Source of the DNA: DASYQD01 sp963837455
GTDB taxonomy: Bacteria > Acidobacteriota > Thermoanaerobaculia > Multivoradales > JAIOJS01
DNA length: 64,000 nt
Direction: 5' to 3'
Assembly: GCA_963837455.1 (NCBI GenBank)
Contig: CAWINM010000001.1
Coordinates: 2,294,001-2,358,000 of the forward strand
Shown here: positions 1 through 9,388 of the stretch, one piece after another
How positions within the stretch are numbered: the first letter of the stretch is position 1
Layout of the letters: each line of letters begins with the position of its first letter
Translations under genes and position numbers: made by a program
Notes under the pieces: generated by a model
Databases searched by the model: none
What the model was told of the DNA's origin: nothing
Seen by the model: only the letters and a program-made list of their open reading frames with translations

Positions 1-2
1 TC

Positions 3-1160
3 GGCACCGGCCATGCGCTGGCGCAGGTGGCGGCCGAGGTTCCCGGCGCGGCAAGCCTGCTGGTGCTGTCGGGGGATGTGCCCCTGGTGCGGGTGGCGAC
101 CCTGCGCGCCCTGCTTGCGGCGGCAGGCGACGGCGCGGCCATGGCGGTCGCCGACCTCGACGAACCGGGACGCCTGGGCCGCGTGCTCGTTCGGGACGAT
201 GGACGGCTGGGCGGCATCGTCGAGGCCAGCGACGCGACTCCTGCCCAGCTCGCCGTGCGCACGGTGAACGCCGGCCTCTACGCGCTGCCGGCGCCGGAGA
301 TCTTCGCGCACCTCGACCGTCTCGACGCCGGCAACGCCCAGGGGGAGCTCTACCTGACCGATGCCGTGACCGCGCTCGCCGGCGGCGATCCGGGGGTCGC
401 CCTGCTGCACCTCGAGGATCCGCGCGAGACGCTGGGGGTCAACACCCGCGTCGAGCTCGCCCAGGTGCACCGCCTGCTCGTGGAGCGCACGTTGCACGAG
501 CTGATGCTCGCCGGCGTGACGGTGCTCGAGCCGCAGCGGACCCGCATCGATGCCGGTGCCCGCGTGGGGCCGGACACGGTGATCCACCCCGACGTCTCGA
601 TCCTCGGCGACAGCGCCGTGGGGGCTGGCTGCGTCCTCAACCAGGGGGCGTGGCTGCGCGACAGCACGCTCGGCGACGGCACCGTCGTCGAGCCCTACAG
701 CGTCCTCGACGGGGCGGCGGTCGGTCCCGGCTGTCGCGTCGGACCCTTCGCGCGGCTGCGACCGGGCACCACCCTCGGCACCGGCGTCCGGGTGGGCAAC
801 TTCGTCGAGGTCAAGAACGCGCAGCTGGGCGCCGGCGTCAAGGCCAACCACCTCGCCTATCTCGGCGACGCCGCGGTGGGTGAGGGCGCCAACGTCGGCG
901 CCGGCGTCGTCACCTGCAACTACGACGGGGAGCAGAAGCACGCCACCGAGATCGGCGCCGGCGCCTTCGTCGGCTCCGACACCATGCTGGTGGCGCCGGT
1001 GAGCGTGGGCAGCGGCGCCACCACGGCCGCCGGCTCGGTGATCACCAAGGACGTGCCGGCGGGGGCGCTGGCGGTGGGGCGGGTGCGGCAGCGCAACCTC
1101 GCCGGCTGGCAGCGGCGCCGGGGGCTGCGCAAGCCCCCGCCGTCCAGCAACGAGGGCTGA
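3..1160 (+). CDS. glmU: GlmU, 5' partial: bifunctional N-acetylglucosamine-1-phosphate uridyltransferase / glucosamine-1-phosphate acetyltransferase
   Basis: GlmU acetylates glucosamine-1-phosphate and couples it to UTP, giving UDP-GlcNAc for peptidoglycan and lipopolysaccharide in the cytoplasm. The frame is open at the left edge. 385 residues are present, so about 70 N-terminal residues with the nucleotide-binding Gly-rich loop lie outside. The visible part starts at the family motif GTGHA, then LSGDVPLV (uridyltransferase) and GVNTRVELAQV before the hexapeptide left-handed beta-helix. The acetyltransferase part carries RLRPGTTLGTG, NFVEVKNA, the catalytic-His segment KANHLAYLGDA and VTCNYDG. 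The stop lies 4 bases before glmS, the next enzyme needed for the same pathway. Identification is secure. Confidence 0.97.
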   Translation, partial: GTGHALAQVAAEVPGAASLLVLSGDVPLVRVATLRALLAAAGDGAAMAVADLDEPGRLGRVLVRDDGRLGGIVEASDATPAQLAVRTVNAGLYALPAPEIFAHLDRLDAGNAQGELYLTDAVTALAGGDPGVALLHLEDPRETLGVNTRVELAQVHRLLVERTLHELMLAGVTVLEPQRTRIDAGARVGPDTVIHPDVSILGDSAVGAGCVLNQGAWLRDSTLGDGTVVEPYSVLDGAAVGPGCRVGPFARLRPGTTLGTGVRVGNFVEVKNAQLGAGVKANHLAYLGDAAVGEGANVGAGVVTCNYDGEQKHATEIGAGAFVGSDTMLVAPVSVGSGATTAAGSVITKDVPAGALAVGRVRQRNLAGWQRRRGLRKPPPSSNEG

Positions 1161-1164
1161 GACT

Positions 1165-3018
<1,854 letters not shown>

Positions 3019-3066
3019 CGGGGTGCGGGCGCCGAGACGCCGCGCGGCGCGACGTGGCCCTTCGCG

Positions 3067-3072
3067 TAGCAT
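3067..3072 (+). promoter_or_regulatory. Candidate -10 element of a leaderless start (TAGCAT, 6 bases before ATG)
   Basis: TAGCAT ends 6 bases before the ATG at 3079, placing a transcription start at or next to the start codon. No Shine-Dalgarno precedes the ATG. The same geometry recurs before pcrA, the PASTA gene and tldD. No good -35 element is visible, so support comes from the recurrence. Confidence 0.35.
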
Positions 3073-3078
3073 GCGGGG

Positions 3079-3493
3079 ATGAGCCAGTGGTCGGAGCAGG
3101 ACTCCGCGTACTTCCTCGACCGCGGCCGCTTCCATGTCCCACAGCGAGCCCGGCAGGCGGCGCTGGTGGCGGGGCTGGTGCCGGCGCTGGAGGCGGCGCG
3201 GGGGGTGATCGACCTCTGCTGCGGCGAGGGGATCCTCGCCGAGGCGGTGCTCGCTGCCCATCCGGATGCCACCGTCCTCGGCCTCGACGGCTCGCCGACG
3301 ATGCGGGCAGCAGCCGCGCGGCGGCTCGCCTGCTGGGGCGATCGTTTCCGCACCGAGGGCTGCGACCTCCACGCCCTGGCGCTGCCGCCCGGCGCGCCGC
3401 TGCGCGCGATCGGCCGCCGGCTTCGTCGACGTCGACGTCTTCTGGGCCGACTGCGGCCACGCCGTCTTCGGCGGCTTCAGGGCGGCAGGCTAG
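3079..3493 (+). pseudogene. Class I SAM-dependent methyltransferase remnant, internally deleted
   Basis: The first about 110 codons encode a Rossmann-type methyltransferase N-terminus with the SAM loop IDLCCGEGILAEA and the acidic ribose-binding stretch VLGLDGSP. Near position 3410 the reading frame shifts by one base. It continues into what looks like the C-terminal strand of the same family (AAGFVDVDVFWADCGHAVFGG), ending at 3493. The central catalytic region, usually 90-120 residues, is missing. The frame slip itself (ATC/ATG before GCC GCC) fits the two-allele pattern seen elsewhere, but the missing core does not. The ATG is preceded at exactly 6 bases by TAGCAT and has no Shine-Dalgarno, so it may be leaderless. 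Substrate is unknown. Confidence 0.6.
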
Positions 3494-3526
3494 ACACGGA
3501 CGCGGCGGCGCCGCTGCCGCCCGGCT

Positions 3527-4267
3527 TCAGTGGTTGCTGGCGCCGCAGTCGCTCGACCAGCAGTCGGGAGTCTGGGTGCGGGGCTGGAAGCGAATGCTGC
3601 CGGGAGCGCCACCATGGTTTTGGCTCGTGACCTGGTGGCGCACGCTGCCGGTGTAGCTCTCCTCGCCGGCCTCGGCGCGTAGCCCGATGATGCCGCCGTT
3701 GAGGGTGAGGACGCCGGCGTGGATGGCGGCGCGGCAGACCTTCGACTCGTCGGCGTAGAGGTCGGTGCCCCACACGTCGCCGGCGAGCACGTCGGTCGGG
3801 CTGCACCAGCAGTGGATGGGCCGCGTGGTGCCGCGCAGCGTCGTGCCGTCGACCGGACAGGGCAAGTGCGAGAGGCGATCGGCGGGCAGCACCGCGAGGG
3901 CGAAGCTCGCCGTGTGGTTGCCGGCGCGGGCGCTGCCGACGCCGTGCCGCGGGTAGCCCTCGTAGAGGCCGAGGGGTTGTACCGGGTAGACGGTCACCGG
4001 GCCGCCGGTGGGCGGCACCGCTCCGGCATGCAACGCGGCGCGGCAGATCGAGGAGTCGTCGCTGTAGACGTCGGCGCCGAAGACCTTGCCGCTGCGGGTG
4101 GCCTCGGCACTGCAGCTGCACGAGAACGCCATGGTGGTCGGCCCGTGGTCGCGAAACGTCGCCGGGCAGGGGGTCGCCGCCCCAGCCGCGGGCTCCTCCC
4201 CGCCGGCCGTGCCGGCAGTGCCGAGGATCACGACGCAGAGGGCGAGCAACGGGCGAAGGATGGACAT
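3527..4267 (-). CDS. Secreted protein with two tandem LCCL domains
   Basis: 246 residues with an N-terminal signal peptide (hydrophobic LLALCVVILGTAGTA, then GGEEP). The start at 4267 is preceded by AGGAG at 6-base spacing; a longer frame upstream lacks this. Two copies of the LCCL fold follow, about residues 32-125 and 135-220. Each has an N-terminal Cys-Pro, a C-x-C, and the signature G-x-D-x-Y-x-D-x-S-x-x-CRAA-x-HAG (GADVYSDDSSICRAALHAG and GTDLYADESKVCRAAIHAG). LCCL modules are best known from extracellular eukaryotic proteins and may bind lipids or sugars; the bacterial role is not known. The cysteine-rich tail ends DCWSSDCGASNH. It is transcribed divergently from the hydrogenase island. 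Confidence 0.85.
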   Translation of the reverse strand: MSILRPLLALCVVILGTAGTAGGEEPAAGAATPCPATFRDHGPTTMAFSCSCSAEATRSGKVFGADVYSDDSSICRAALHAGAVPPTGGPVTVYPVQPLGLYEGYPRHGVGSARAGNHTASFALAVLPADRLSHLPCPVDGTTLRGTTRPIHCWCSPTDVLAGDVWGTDLYADESKVCRAAIHAGVLTLNGGIIGLRAEAGEESYTGSVRHQVTSQNHGGAPGSIRFQPRTQTPDCWSSDCGASNH

Positions 4268-4561
4268 ACGATCTCCTGCAGGCACGATACGCGGCACGAG
4301 GTGTGCCAGCGCAGTGTACCTTGCGGGCCTGGCGCTGTTGGCCGGGCGGCCGCCTACCCGTCGGTGCTCCATTCCGGCGGCGCCGCCGCCGGCGACCGTG
4401 GGCCGACCGGAGCCCCACGACGGCGCGGGACGCGCCCACGCCCCCGCCCGGCGGGGGAGGTCGCTCCCCCAGCTGACGGGTGGCGATTGGCCAGGGCCTG
4501 CGTCAGATCATGGCGTAGGCCCCCCATCGTGGGATGAGGGCCGGCCCCGGAGGACACGACG
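4268..4561. promoter_or_regulatory. Divergent intergenic region with two mutually exclusive hairpins
   Basis: 294 bases between the LCCL gene (minus) and the first hydrogenase-island gene (plus), with no convincing ORF. CCCCCGC at 4441-4447 pairs with GCGGGGG at 4451-4457. The same G-run (4453-4458, GGGGGA) can instead pair with TCCCCC at 4465-4470. The two stems cannot form together, an arrangement seen in attenuators and antiterminators, though it could be chance in G+C-rich DNA. I see no clear sigma70 box. The start at 4562 has GGAGG upstream. Confidence 0.4.
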
Positions 4562-4978
4562 ATGGACACCCGGAAGCGAGTGTTGGTGATCGACGACGAC
4601 GACGACTTCCGCGCCGTGGTGCGGACGCTGCTCCTGAGCGCGGGTTACGAGGTGCTGGAGGCGGCTTCCGGCCGCGAGGGGCTCGAGCAGCTTGCCGACG
4701 TACGGCCCGACGTGGTGGTGCTCGACGTCATGATGGAGAGCCCGTACGAGGGGTACGGCGTCAACCAGGCGATCAAGTTCCAGCCCGGCTACGAGGAGCT
4801 GCGCGGGGTGCCGATCATCATGGTCTCCAGCGTGCAACAGGGACCCGAGGAGCTGTTCCTCAAGGCGGAGGCGGAGGCGGGCATGGTCCGCCCCGATCGC
4901 TACCTCACCAAACCCCTGGACGTGCCGCGCTTCCTGGCGGCGATCGCGCAGGTCGCGTCGCCGGCGCACAGCGTCTGA
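4562..4978 (+). CDS. Stand-alone response regulator receiver protein
   Basis: 138 residues, a single REC domain with no output domain. The acidic pocket is VIDDDDDF (residues 9-16), the phospho-acceptor is Asp55 in VLDVMMES, and the conserved Lys is Lys117 in YLTKPLD. Between beta3 and alpha4 it has a long insert (PYEGYGVNQAIKFQPGYEE) and a loop before the Lys (KAEAEAGMVRPDRY). The second receiver gene at 6233 shares the DVMME and enlarged-loop features. GGAGG precedes the ATG. It is first in the hydrogenase island and probably passes phosphate within this set of two-component proteins; its target is unknown. Confidence 0.9.
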   Translation: MDTRKRVLVIDDDDDFRAVVRTLLLSAGYEVLEAASGREGLEQLADVRPDVVVLDVMMESPYEGYGVNQAIKFQPGYEELRGVPIIMVSSVQQGPEELFLKAEAEAGMVRPDRYLTKPLDVPRFLAAIAQVASPAHSV

Positions 4979-5027
4979 GCTCGGATCGGCGCCAGCGGCG
5001 CCGCTACCGGCAGGAGGAACCAGAGCC

Positions 5028-6236
5028 ATGGAGTCACCCGCGGCCGAGCCGTGCGTCGTCGTCATCGACGACGACCCCGCCATGCGGCTGTCGTGCCGCC
5101 AGATCCTCGCCCGCGTCGGGCACGCCGTCGAGACCTTCGGGGACGGCGCACAAGGGCTCGCCGCGGTGGCGCGCCTGCGGCCCGGGCTGGTGATCGTCGA
5201 CCTCAAGATGCCCGGTCTCTCCGGGCTCGAGGTGCTGCGCCGGCTGCACGAGATCGATCCCACGATCGTGGCGGTGGTGATCACCGGCTACGCCACCATC
5301 GACACCGCGGTCGAGGCGATGAAGGCAGGCGCCTACGACTTCCTGCCCAAGCCGTTTGCGCCCGACGAGCTGCGCATCATCGTCTCCCGCGCCCTCGAGC
5401 GCCGCCGGCTGCAGCTCGCCTCCGCCGCTGCCGAGACCGAACGCGAGGTGCTCAAGCGCCGCTTCGTCAGCTTCGTCTCCCACCAGCTCAAGGCGCCGCT
5501 CGCCGCCGTCCACCAGTACCTCGACGTGCTGCGGCGGCTCGAGGGGCAGCCGGAGGTCGAGGACAAGCGCCGGCAGTGGATCGACCGCTGCCTCGAGCGC
5601 AGCGCCGAGATGCGGGCGCTCATCGACGACTGGCTGACGCTGGCCCGTATCGAGTCGGACTCGCTGGTCGGTCGCCGCGAGAGCGTGGAGCTCGCCGCCC
5701 TGCTCGAGCGCGTGGTGGAGGCCCATCGCGGCACCGCTGCGGCGGCCGGCGTCTCGCTGACCCTGGCAGAGGGAGCCGACCGCTGCACGATCGCCAGCGA
5801 CCCCACCTCGCTCGGGGTCCTGTTCGAGAACCTGGTCGACAACGCCGTCAAGTACAACCGCCCCGGCGGTACGGTCACCGTCGCGGCCGCCGTCGCCGGC
5901 GGCGAGGCGGTGGTCGAGGTGCGTGACAGCGGGCTGGGCATCCCGGCCGATGCCCTTACCCAGCTCTTCGGCGAGTTCTTCCGCGCCCCCACGCCGCGCG
6001 CGGAAGCGGTGCGCGGCAGCGGCCTCGGCCTGGCGATCTGCCGCCGCATCGCCGGTGAGCTGGGGGGCACCATCGAGGTGGAGAGCACGCTCGGCGAGGG
6101 CTCGACCTTTCGCGTCCGCCTGCCGCTCGCGGTCGAGGCGGCCGCCGAGCCTGGTGTGGGCGGCGCGGCGGCCGCCGCGCCCCCCCGGGCTCCCGCCGCC
6201 ACCGAGCACGCCGCCACGACCGAGGTGAGCCGATGA
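5028..6236 (+). CDS. Hybrid sensor: N-terminal receiver domain plus histidine kinase
   Basis: 402 residues, soluble, no membrane segment. Residues 8-125 form a REC domain: IDDDP, Asp58 in VIVDLKMPG, and Lys108 in FLPKPF. A HisKA domain follows with the H-box SFVSHQLKAPLAAVHQYL (His152). The HATPase_c domain has N-box LFENLVDNAVKYN, G1 DSGLGIPADAL and G2 GSGLGLAICRRI. The tail is Ala/Pro-rich. Receiver-first kinases are usually controlled by phosphorylation from another kinase, here perhaps the membrane kinase at 10731. AGGAGGAA lies before the ATG. The stop overlaps the next start (ATGA), so it is coupled to the receiver gene at 6233 and through it to hydB. Confidence 0.92.
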   Translation: MESPAAEPCVVVIDDDPAMRLSCRQILARVGHAVETFGDGAQGLAAVARLRPGLVIVDLKMPGLSGLEVLRRLHEIDPTIVAVVITGYATIDTAVEAMKAGAYDFLPKPFAPDELRIIVSRALERRRLQLASAAAETEREVLKRRFVSFVSHQLKAPLAAVHQYLDVLRRLEGQPEVEDKRRQWIDRCLERSAEMRALIDDWLTLARIESDSLVGRRESVELAALLERVVEAHRGTAAAAGVSLTLAEGADRCTIASDPTSLGVLFENLVDNAVKYNRPGGTVTVAAAVAGGEAVVEVRDSGLGIPADALTQLFGEFFRAPTPRAEAVRGSGLGLAICRRIAGELGGTIEVESTLGEGSTFRVRLPLAVEAAAEPGVGGAAAAAPPRAPAATEHAATTEVSR

Positions 6237-6643
6237 GCGACGCCCTCGCCCGCATCCTGGTGGTCGACGACGACGACGACGACGCCGAGGCGATCGGCGC
6301 CTTTCTGCGCGCTCACGGCTACCAGGTGCAGCGCGCGCGGAGCGCCCGCGAGGGGCTGCAGGCGGTGCGCCGCGACCCACCCGACCTGGTGCTGATGGAC
6401 GTCATGATGGAGGAGCGCACGGCGGGGTTCTTCGCCCTGCAGGAGATGCGCCGCGACCCCCAGCTGGCGGCGATTCCGGTCTTCGTCGTGAGCTCGATCT
6501 ACTCGGCGATCCCCGGCTTCCGCGTCTCCCCCGACGCCGGCTGGCTCCGCCACGACGGCTTCCTGGCCAAGCCGGTCGACCCCGACGAGCTGCTGCGGCG
6601 CATCCGCGAGCGGCTCGGCGCGACTGCCGAGGTGGGGCGGTGA
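6233..6643 (+). CDS. Second stand-alone response regulator receiver protein
   Basis: 136 residues, REC domain only. Acidic pocket VVDDDDDDAEA, phospho-acceptor Asp56 in LMDVMMEE, Lys113 in FLAKPVD. It shares the DVMME motif and the long beta4-to-Lys loop (SIYSAIPGFRVSPDAGWLRHDG) with the receiver at 4562, so the two are probably related. Its ATG overlaps the kinase stop (ATGA) and its stop overlaps the GTG of hydB. It is therefore produced in step with hydrogenase subunits. With no DNA-binding domain, a protein-protein role such as a phosphate sink, or direct control of enzyme or kinase, is the simplest inference. Confidence 0.9.
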   Translation: MSDALARILVVDDDDDDAEAIGAFLRAHGYQVQRARSAREGLQAVRRDPPDLVLMDVMMEERTAGFFALQEMRRDPQLAAIPVFVVSSIYSAIPGFRVSPDAGWLRHDGFLAKPVDPDELLRRIRERLGATAEVGR

Positions 6644-7668
6644 AGACGCTGATCCTGCCGCGCCCCGCGCTCGACCTCTTCGCCGCCGTGCTGGGGCAGT
6701 TCGGCGAGCTGCACGCGCCGGTCGAGAAGGACGGTGCCTTCGTCTTTGCGCCGCTCGCGGCCTGGTCCGAGGCGCGGCTCGACTACGTACGCACGGTGCT
6801 GCCGCCCAAGAAGTACCTGCTGCCGCCGCGCGAGACGATGTTTCGCTTCGAGCGCGGGCGCGGCTTCGTGCCGTGGTCGGAGGACCTCGACAAGAGGATC
6901 GTGCTGTTCGGCGTCCACGCCTGCGACATCTACGGGCTCAACGTGCTCGAGGAGGTGTTTGCCGGCCGCTCGGCGTACCCGGACCCCTACTTCCAGACCC
7001 GGCGGCGCAATGTCGCCATCATCGGCATCGACTGCACGCCCGACGAGCACTGCTTCTGCCGCTCGATGCGTGCCGACACCGTGGAGCGTGGCTTCGACCT
7101 CTTCCTCCACGACCTCGGCGACCGCTTCCTGGTGCGCGTGGGCTCGGCGCTGGGCGACGACATGGTGCTCGCTGCCGCCTCGCTGTTCGCCGCCGTCACC
7201 GCCGCCGACGTCGCCGAGTACAAGCGGCGGTCGGCCGCCAAGCAGGAGGCGTTCCGCCTCGCCGTCGAGCTGCGCGACCTGCCGCAGATCGTCGAGCTCG
7301 AGTACGACAGCGCGCTGTGGGACGAGCTCGGCGAGCGTTGTCTCTCCTGCGGCATGTGCACCGCCGTCTGCCCGACCTGCTACTGCTTCGACGTCGTCGA
7401 CGAGCCGGGGCTGGGCAGCGACCAGGCCAGCCGCGTGCGGCGCTGGGACTCCTGCCTGTTCTCCACGCACGCCCTGGTGGCGGGGGGCGAGAACTTCCGC
7501 GAGGGGCGTGCCGACCGCATCAAGTTCCGCTTCTACCACAAGCAGCGCGGCTTCGTGGCCGAGTACGGCCACCCGAGCTGCGTCGGCTGCGGGCGCTGCA
7601 GCGTCGCCTGCCCTGCCGGCATCGACATCGTCGAGGTGCTCAACCGGCTGCGCGGGAGCGCCGCGTGA
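6640..7668 (+). CDS. hydB: Group 3b [NiFe]-hydrogenase (sulfhydrogenase) beta subunit, 4Fe-4S protein
   Basis: 342 residues, GTG start overlapping the previous stop (GTGA). It is the iron-sulfur electron-transfer subunit (HydB, related to anaerobic sulfite reductase subunit A) that links the FAD subunit to the hydrogenase dimer. The middle part carries GVHACDIYGLNVLEE and GIDCTPDEHCFC. The C-terminus has two ferredoxin-type 4Fe-4S motifs: CLSCGMCTAVCPTC (about residues 238-251) and CVGCGRCSVACPAG (about 316-329). The order hydB-hydG-hydD-hydA is that of cytosolic group 3b enzymes, which couple H2 and NADP(H) and can reduce polysulfide. Whether sulfur is reduced here cannot be told. Confidence 0.93.
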   Translation: MKTLILPRPALDLFAAVLGQFGELHAPVEKDGAFVFAPLAAWSEARLDYVRTVLPPKKYLLPPRETMFRFERGRGFVPWSEDLDKRIVLFGVHACDIYGLNVLEEVFAGRSAYPDPYFQTRRRNVAIIGIDCTPDEHCFCRSMRADTVERGFDLFLHDLGDRFLVRVGSALGDDMVLAAASLFAAVTAADVAEYKRRSAAKQEAFRLAVELRDLPQIVELEYDSALWDELGERCLSCGMCTAVCPTCYCFDVVDEPGLGSDQASRVRRWDSCLFSTHALVAGGENFREGRADRIKFRFYHKQRGFVAEYGHPSCVGCGRCSVACPAGIDIVEVLNRLRGSAA

Positions 7669-8612
7669 GCGCCCTGCCGCCTGCCGGAGTGAGCCCCCGG
7701 GCGCCGGCTTGGGATGCCAGCCGCGGAGGCGAGCCGCAGGCCAGCGTCGCCGTCGCGGAGCCGACGCTCGCCGAACGGTGGGGCGGCAATCCCTACCAGC
7801 CGCATGCGGCGCGCATCCTCGCCATCGCACGCCAGACCGAGGGGACCCACCTCTTCACCCTCCAGCTCAGCGACGGCGAGCGGGCGCGCGACTTCCGCCA
7901 TCGCCCCGGCCAGTTCGTGATGCTGAGCGTTCCGGGCAGCGGCGAGGCGCCGATCTCGATCTCCTCGTCGCCCACCCGGCCGCAGGCGATCGAGCTCTGC
8001 GTGCGGCGCGCTGGGCGCGTCACCGGCGCGCTGTTCCGGCTCGCGGTCGGCGATCTGGTCGGCCTGCGTGGTCCCTATGGCAACGGCTTCCCGGTGACGA
8101 CGCTCGAGGCGCACGACCTGCTCCTGGTCGCGGGCGGGCTGGGGATGGCGCCGCTGCGCTCGCTGCTCCACTATGCGCTCGATCGTCGCCCGCGGTTCGG
8201 GCGGCTGACGCTGATGTACGGCGCCCGCTCGCCGGCCGAGATGCTCTTTCGCGACGAGGTGCTAGCGCTCGGCGAGCGCGGTGACCTCGACTGCCTGCTG
8301 ACCGTGGATCGCGACCCTGCCGGGGACTGGCCCCACCAGGTGGGGCTGCTGCCGCGCCTCTTCGAGCGCGCGGCCATCGACCCCGCCCGCACCTACGCCG
8401 CGGTGTGCGGGCCGCCGATCGTCTACCGCTTCGTGCTCGAACGGCTGCTCGCGCTCGGCTTCTCCAAGGACCGCATCCTGATGTCTCTCGAACGGCGCAT
8501 GAAGTGCGGCATCGGCAAGTGCGGCCACTGCAGCATCGGCTACGAGTACACCTGCATCCACGGCCCGATCTTCACCTACTGGGACGCCATCAACCTGCCG
8601 GAGATGATCTGA
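7665..8612 (+). CDS. hydG: Group 3b [NiFe]-hydrogenase gamma subunit, FAD/NAD(P)-binding oxidoreductase
   Basis: 315 residues from a GTG that overlaps the hydB stop (GTGA). It is the diaphorase-like module exchanging electrons with NAD(P). The FAD fold has RPGQFVMLSVPG and ISISSSP. The nucleotide-binding part has LLVAGGLGMAPLRSLL and YAAVCGPPIVYRF. The C-terminus ends with the 2Fe-2S ligands in MKCGIGKCGHCSIGYEYTC, as in dihydroorotate dehydrogenase electron-transfer proteins. The first about 40 residues are low-complexity and poorly conserved, so a later start is possible, but the GTGA overlap fits the rest of the operon. Confidence 0.93.
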   Translation: MSALPPAGVSPRAPAWDASRGGEPQASVAVAEPTLAERWGGNPYQPHAARILAIARQTEGTHLFTLQLSDGERARDFRHRPGQFVMLSVPGSGEAPISISSSPTRPQAIELCVRRAGRVTGALFRLAVGDLVGLRGPYGNGFPVTTLEAHDLLLVAGGLGMAPLRSLLHYALDRRPRFGRLTLMYGARSPAEMLFRDEVLALGERGDLDCLLTVDRDPAGDWPHQVGLLPRLFERAAIDPARTYAAVCGPPIVYRFVLERLLALGFSKDRILMSLERRMKCGIGKCGHCSIGYEYTCIHGPIFTYWDAINLPEMI

Positions 8613-9388
8613 TGCCCGCCGCCGCCCGGCCCAAGCTCGGCGTCTTCGGCCTCACCGGCTGTGCCGGCGACCAGCTGGTGCTGCTCGACTGCGAGGACGA
8701 GCTGCTGCGCCTCGTCGAGCTGGTCGACGTGCGCGACTTCCTGATGGCCTCGTCGGCCAACGACGAAGCGTGCGCGCTCGACGTGGCACTGGTGGAGGGG
8801 GCGGTGATGAGCCGCCGCGACGAGGAGACCCTGCGGCGCATCCGTGCCCGCAGCCGCACCCTGGTGGCTCTCGGCACCTGTGCCGTCTGGGGAGGCATCC
8901 CCGCCCTCGACCGCCTCGTCGACCGCGCCGCGCTGCAGCGCGAGATCTACGGCGCCGCCGGTGACGCCTACGACGCGCAGCCGGCGCGGGCGCTGCACGA
9001 GGTGGTGGAGGTCGACTGCGCGCTGACTGGCTGCCCGATCGAGAAGGACGAGCTGCTGTCGGCGCTGGCCTGCCTGCTGCGCGGCGACCTGCCGCTCGTC
9101 GCCGCCTACCCGGTGTGCGCCGAGTGCAAGGCGCGCGAAACGGTGTGCCTGCTGGCGCGCCCCGACGTGGTCTGCTGTGGCCCGCTCACCGCCGCCGGCT
9201 GCCACAACCGCTGCCCCGCCCTCGGGGTGCCGTGCATCGGCTGCCGCGGACCGGCACGCGACGCCAACGTTCCCGCCGCCCTGGCGCTGTTCGCCCGTCG
9301 CGGCGTGCCGGCGGCGGAGGTGGAGCGTCGGCTCGGCACTTTCGCGCCGCTGCCGGGCCGTGACAGCGCGGCGAGGAGGGTGCGGTGA
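8612..9388 (+). CDS. hydD: Group 3b [NiFe]-hydrogenase small (delta) subunit
   Basis: 258 residues. The small subunit holds the proximal 4Fe-4S cluster: Cys in GLTGCAGDQ, GTCAVWGGIP and GCPIEKDE. Further cysteines, CAECKARETVC and CHNRCPALGVPCIGC, would bind additional clusters. The short form without a Tat signal fits the cytoplasmic group 3 enzymes. Its ATG shares a base with the hydG stop (TGATG) and its stop overlaps the hydA GTG. Family membership follows from the cysteine pattern plus position between hydG and hydA. Confidence 0.92.
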   Translation: MPAAARPKLGVFGLTGCAGDQLVLLDCEDELLRLVELVDVRDFLMASSANDEACALDVALVEGAVMSRRDEETLRRIRARSRTLVALGTCAVWGGIPALDRLVDRAALQREIYGAAGDAYDAQPARALHEVVEVDCALTGCPIEKDELLSALACLLRGDLPLVAAYPVCAECKARETVCLLARPDVVCCGPLTAAGCHNRCPALGVPCIGCRGPARDANVPAALALFARRGVPAAEVERRLGTFAPLPGRDSAARRVR

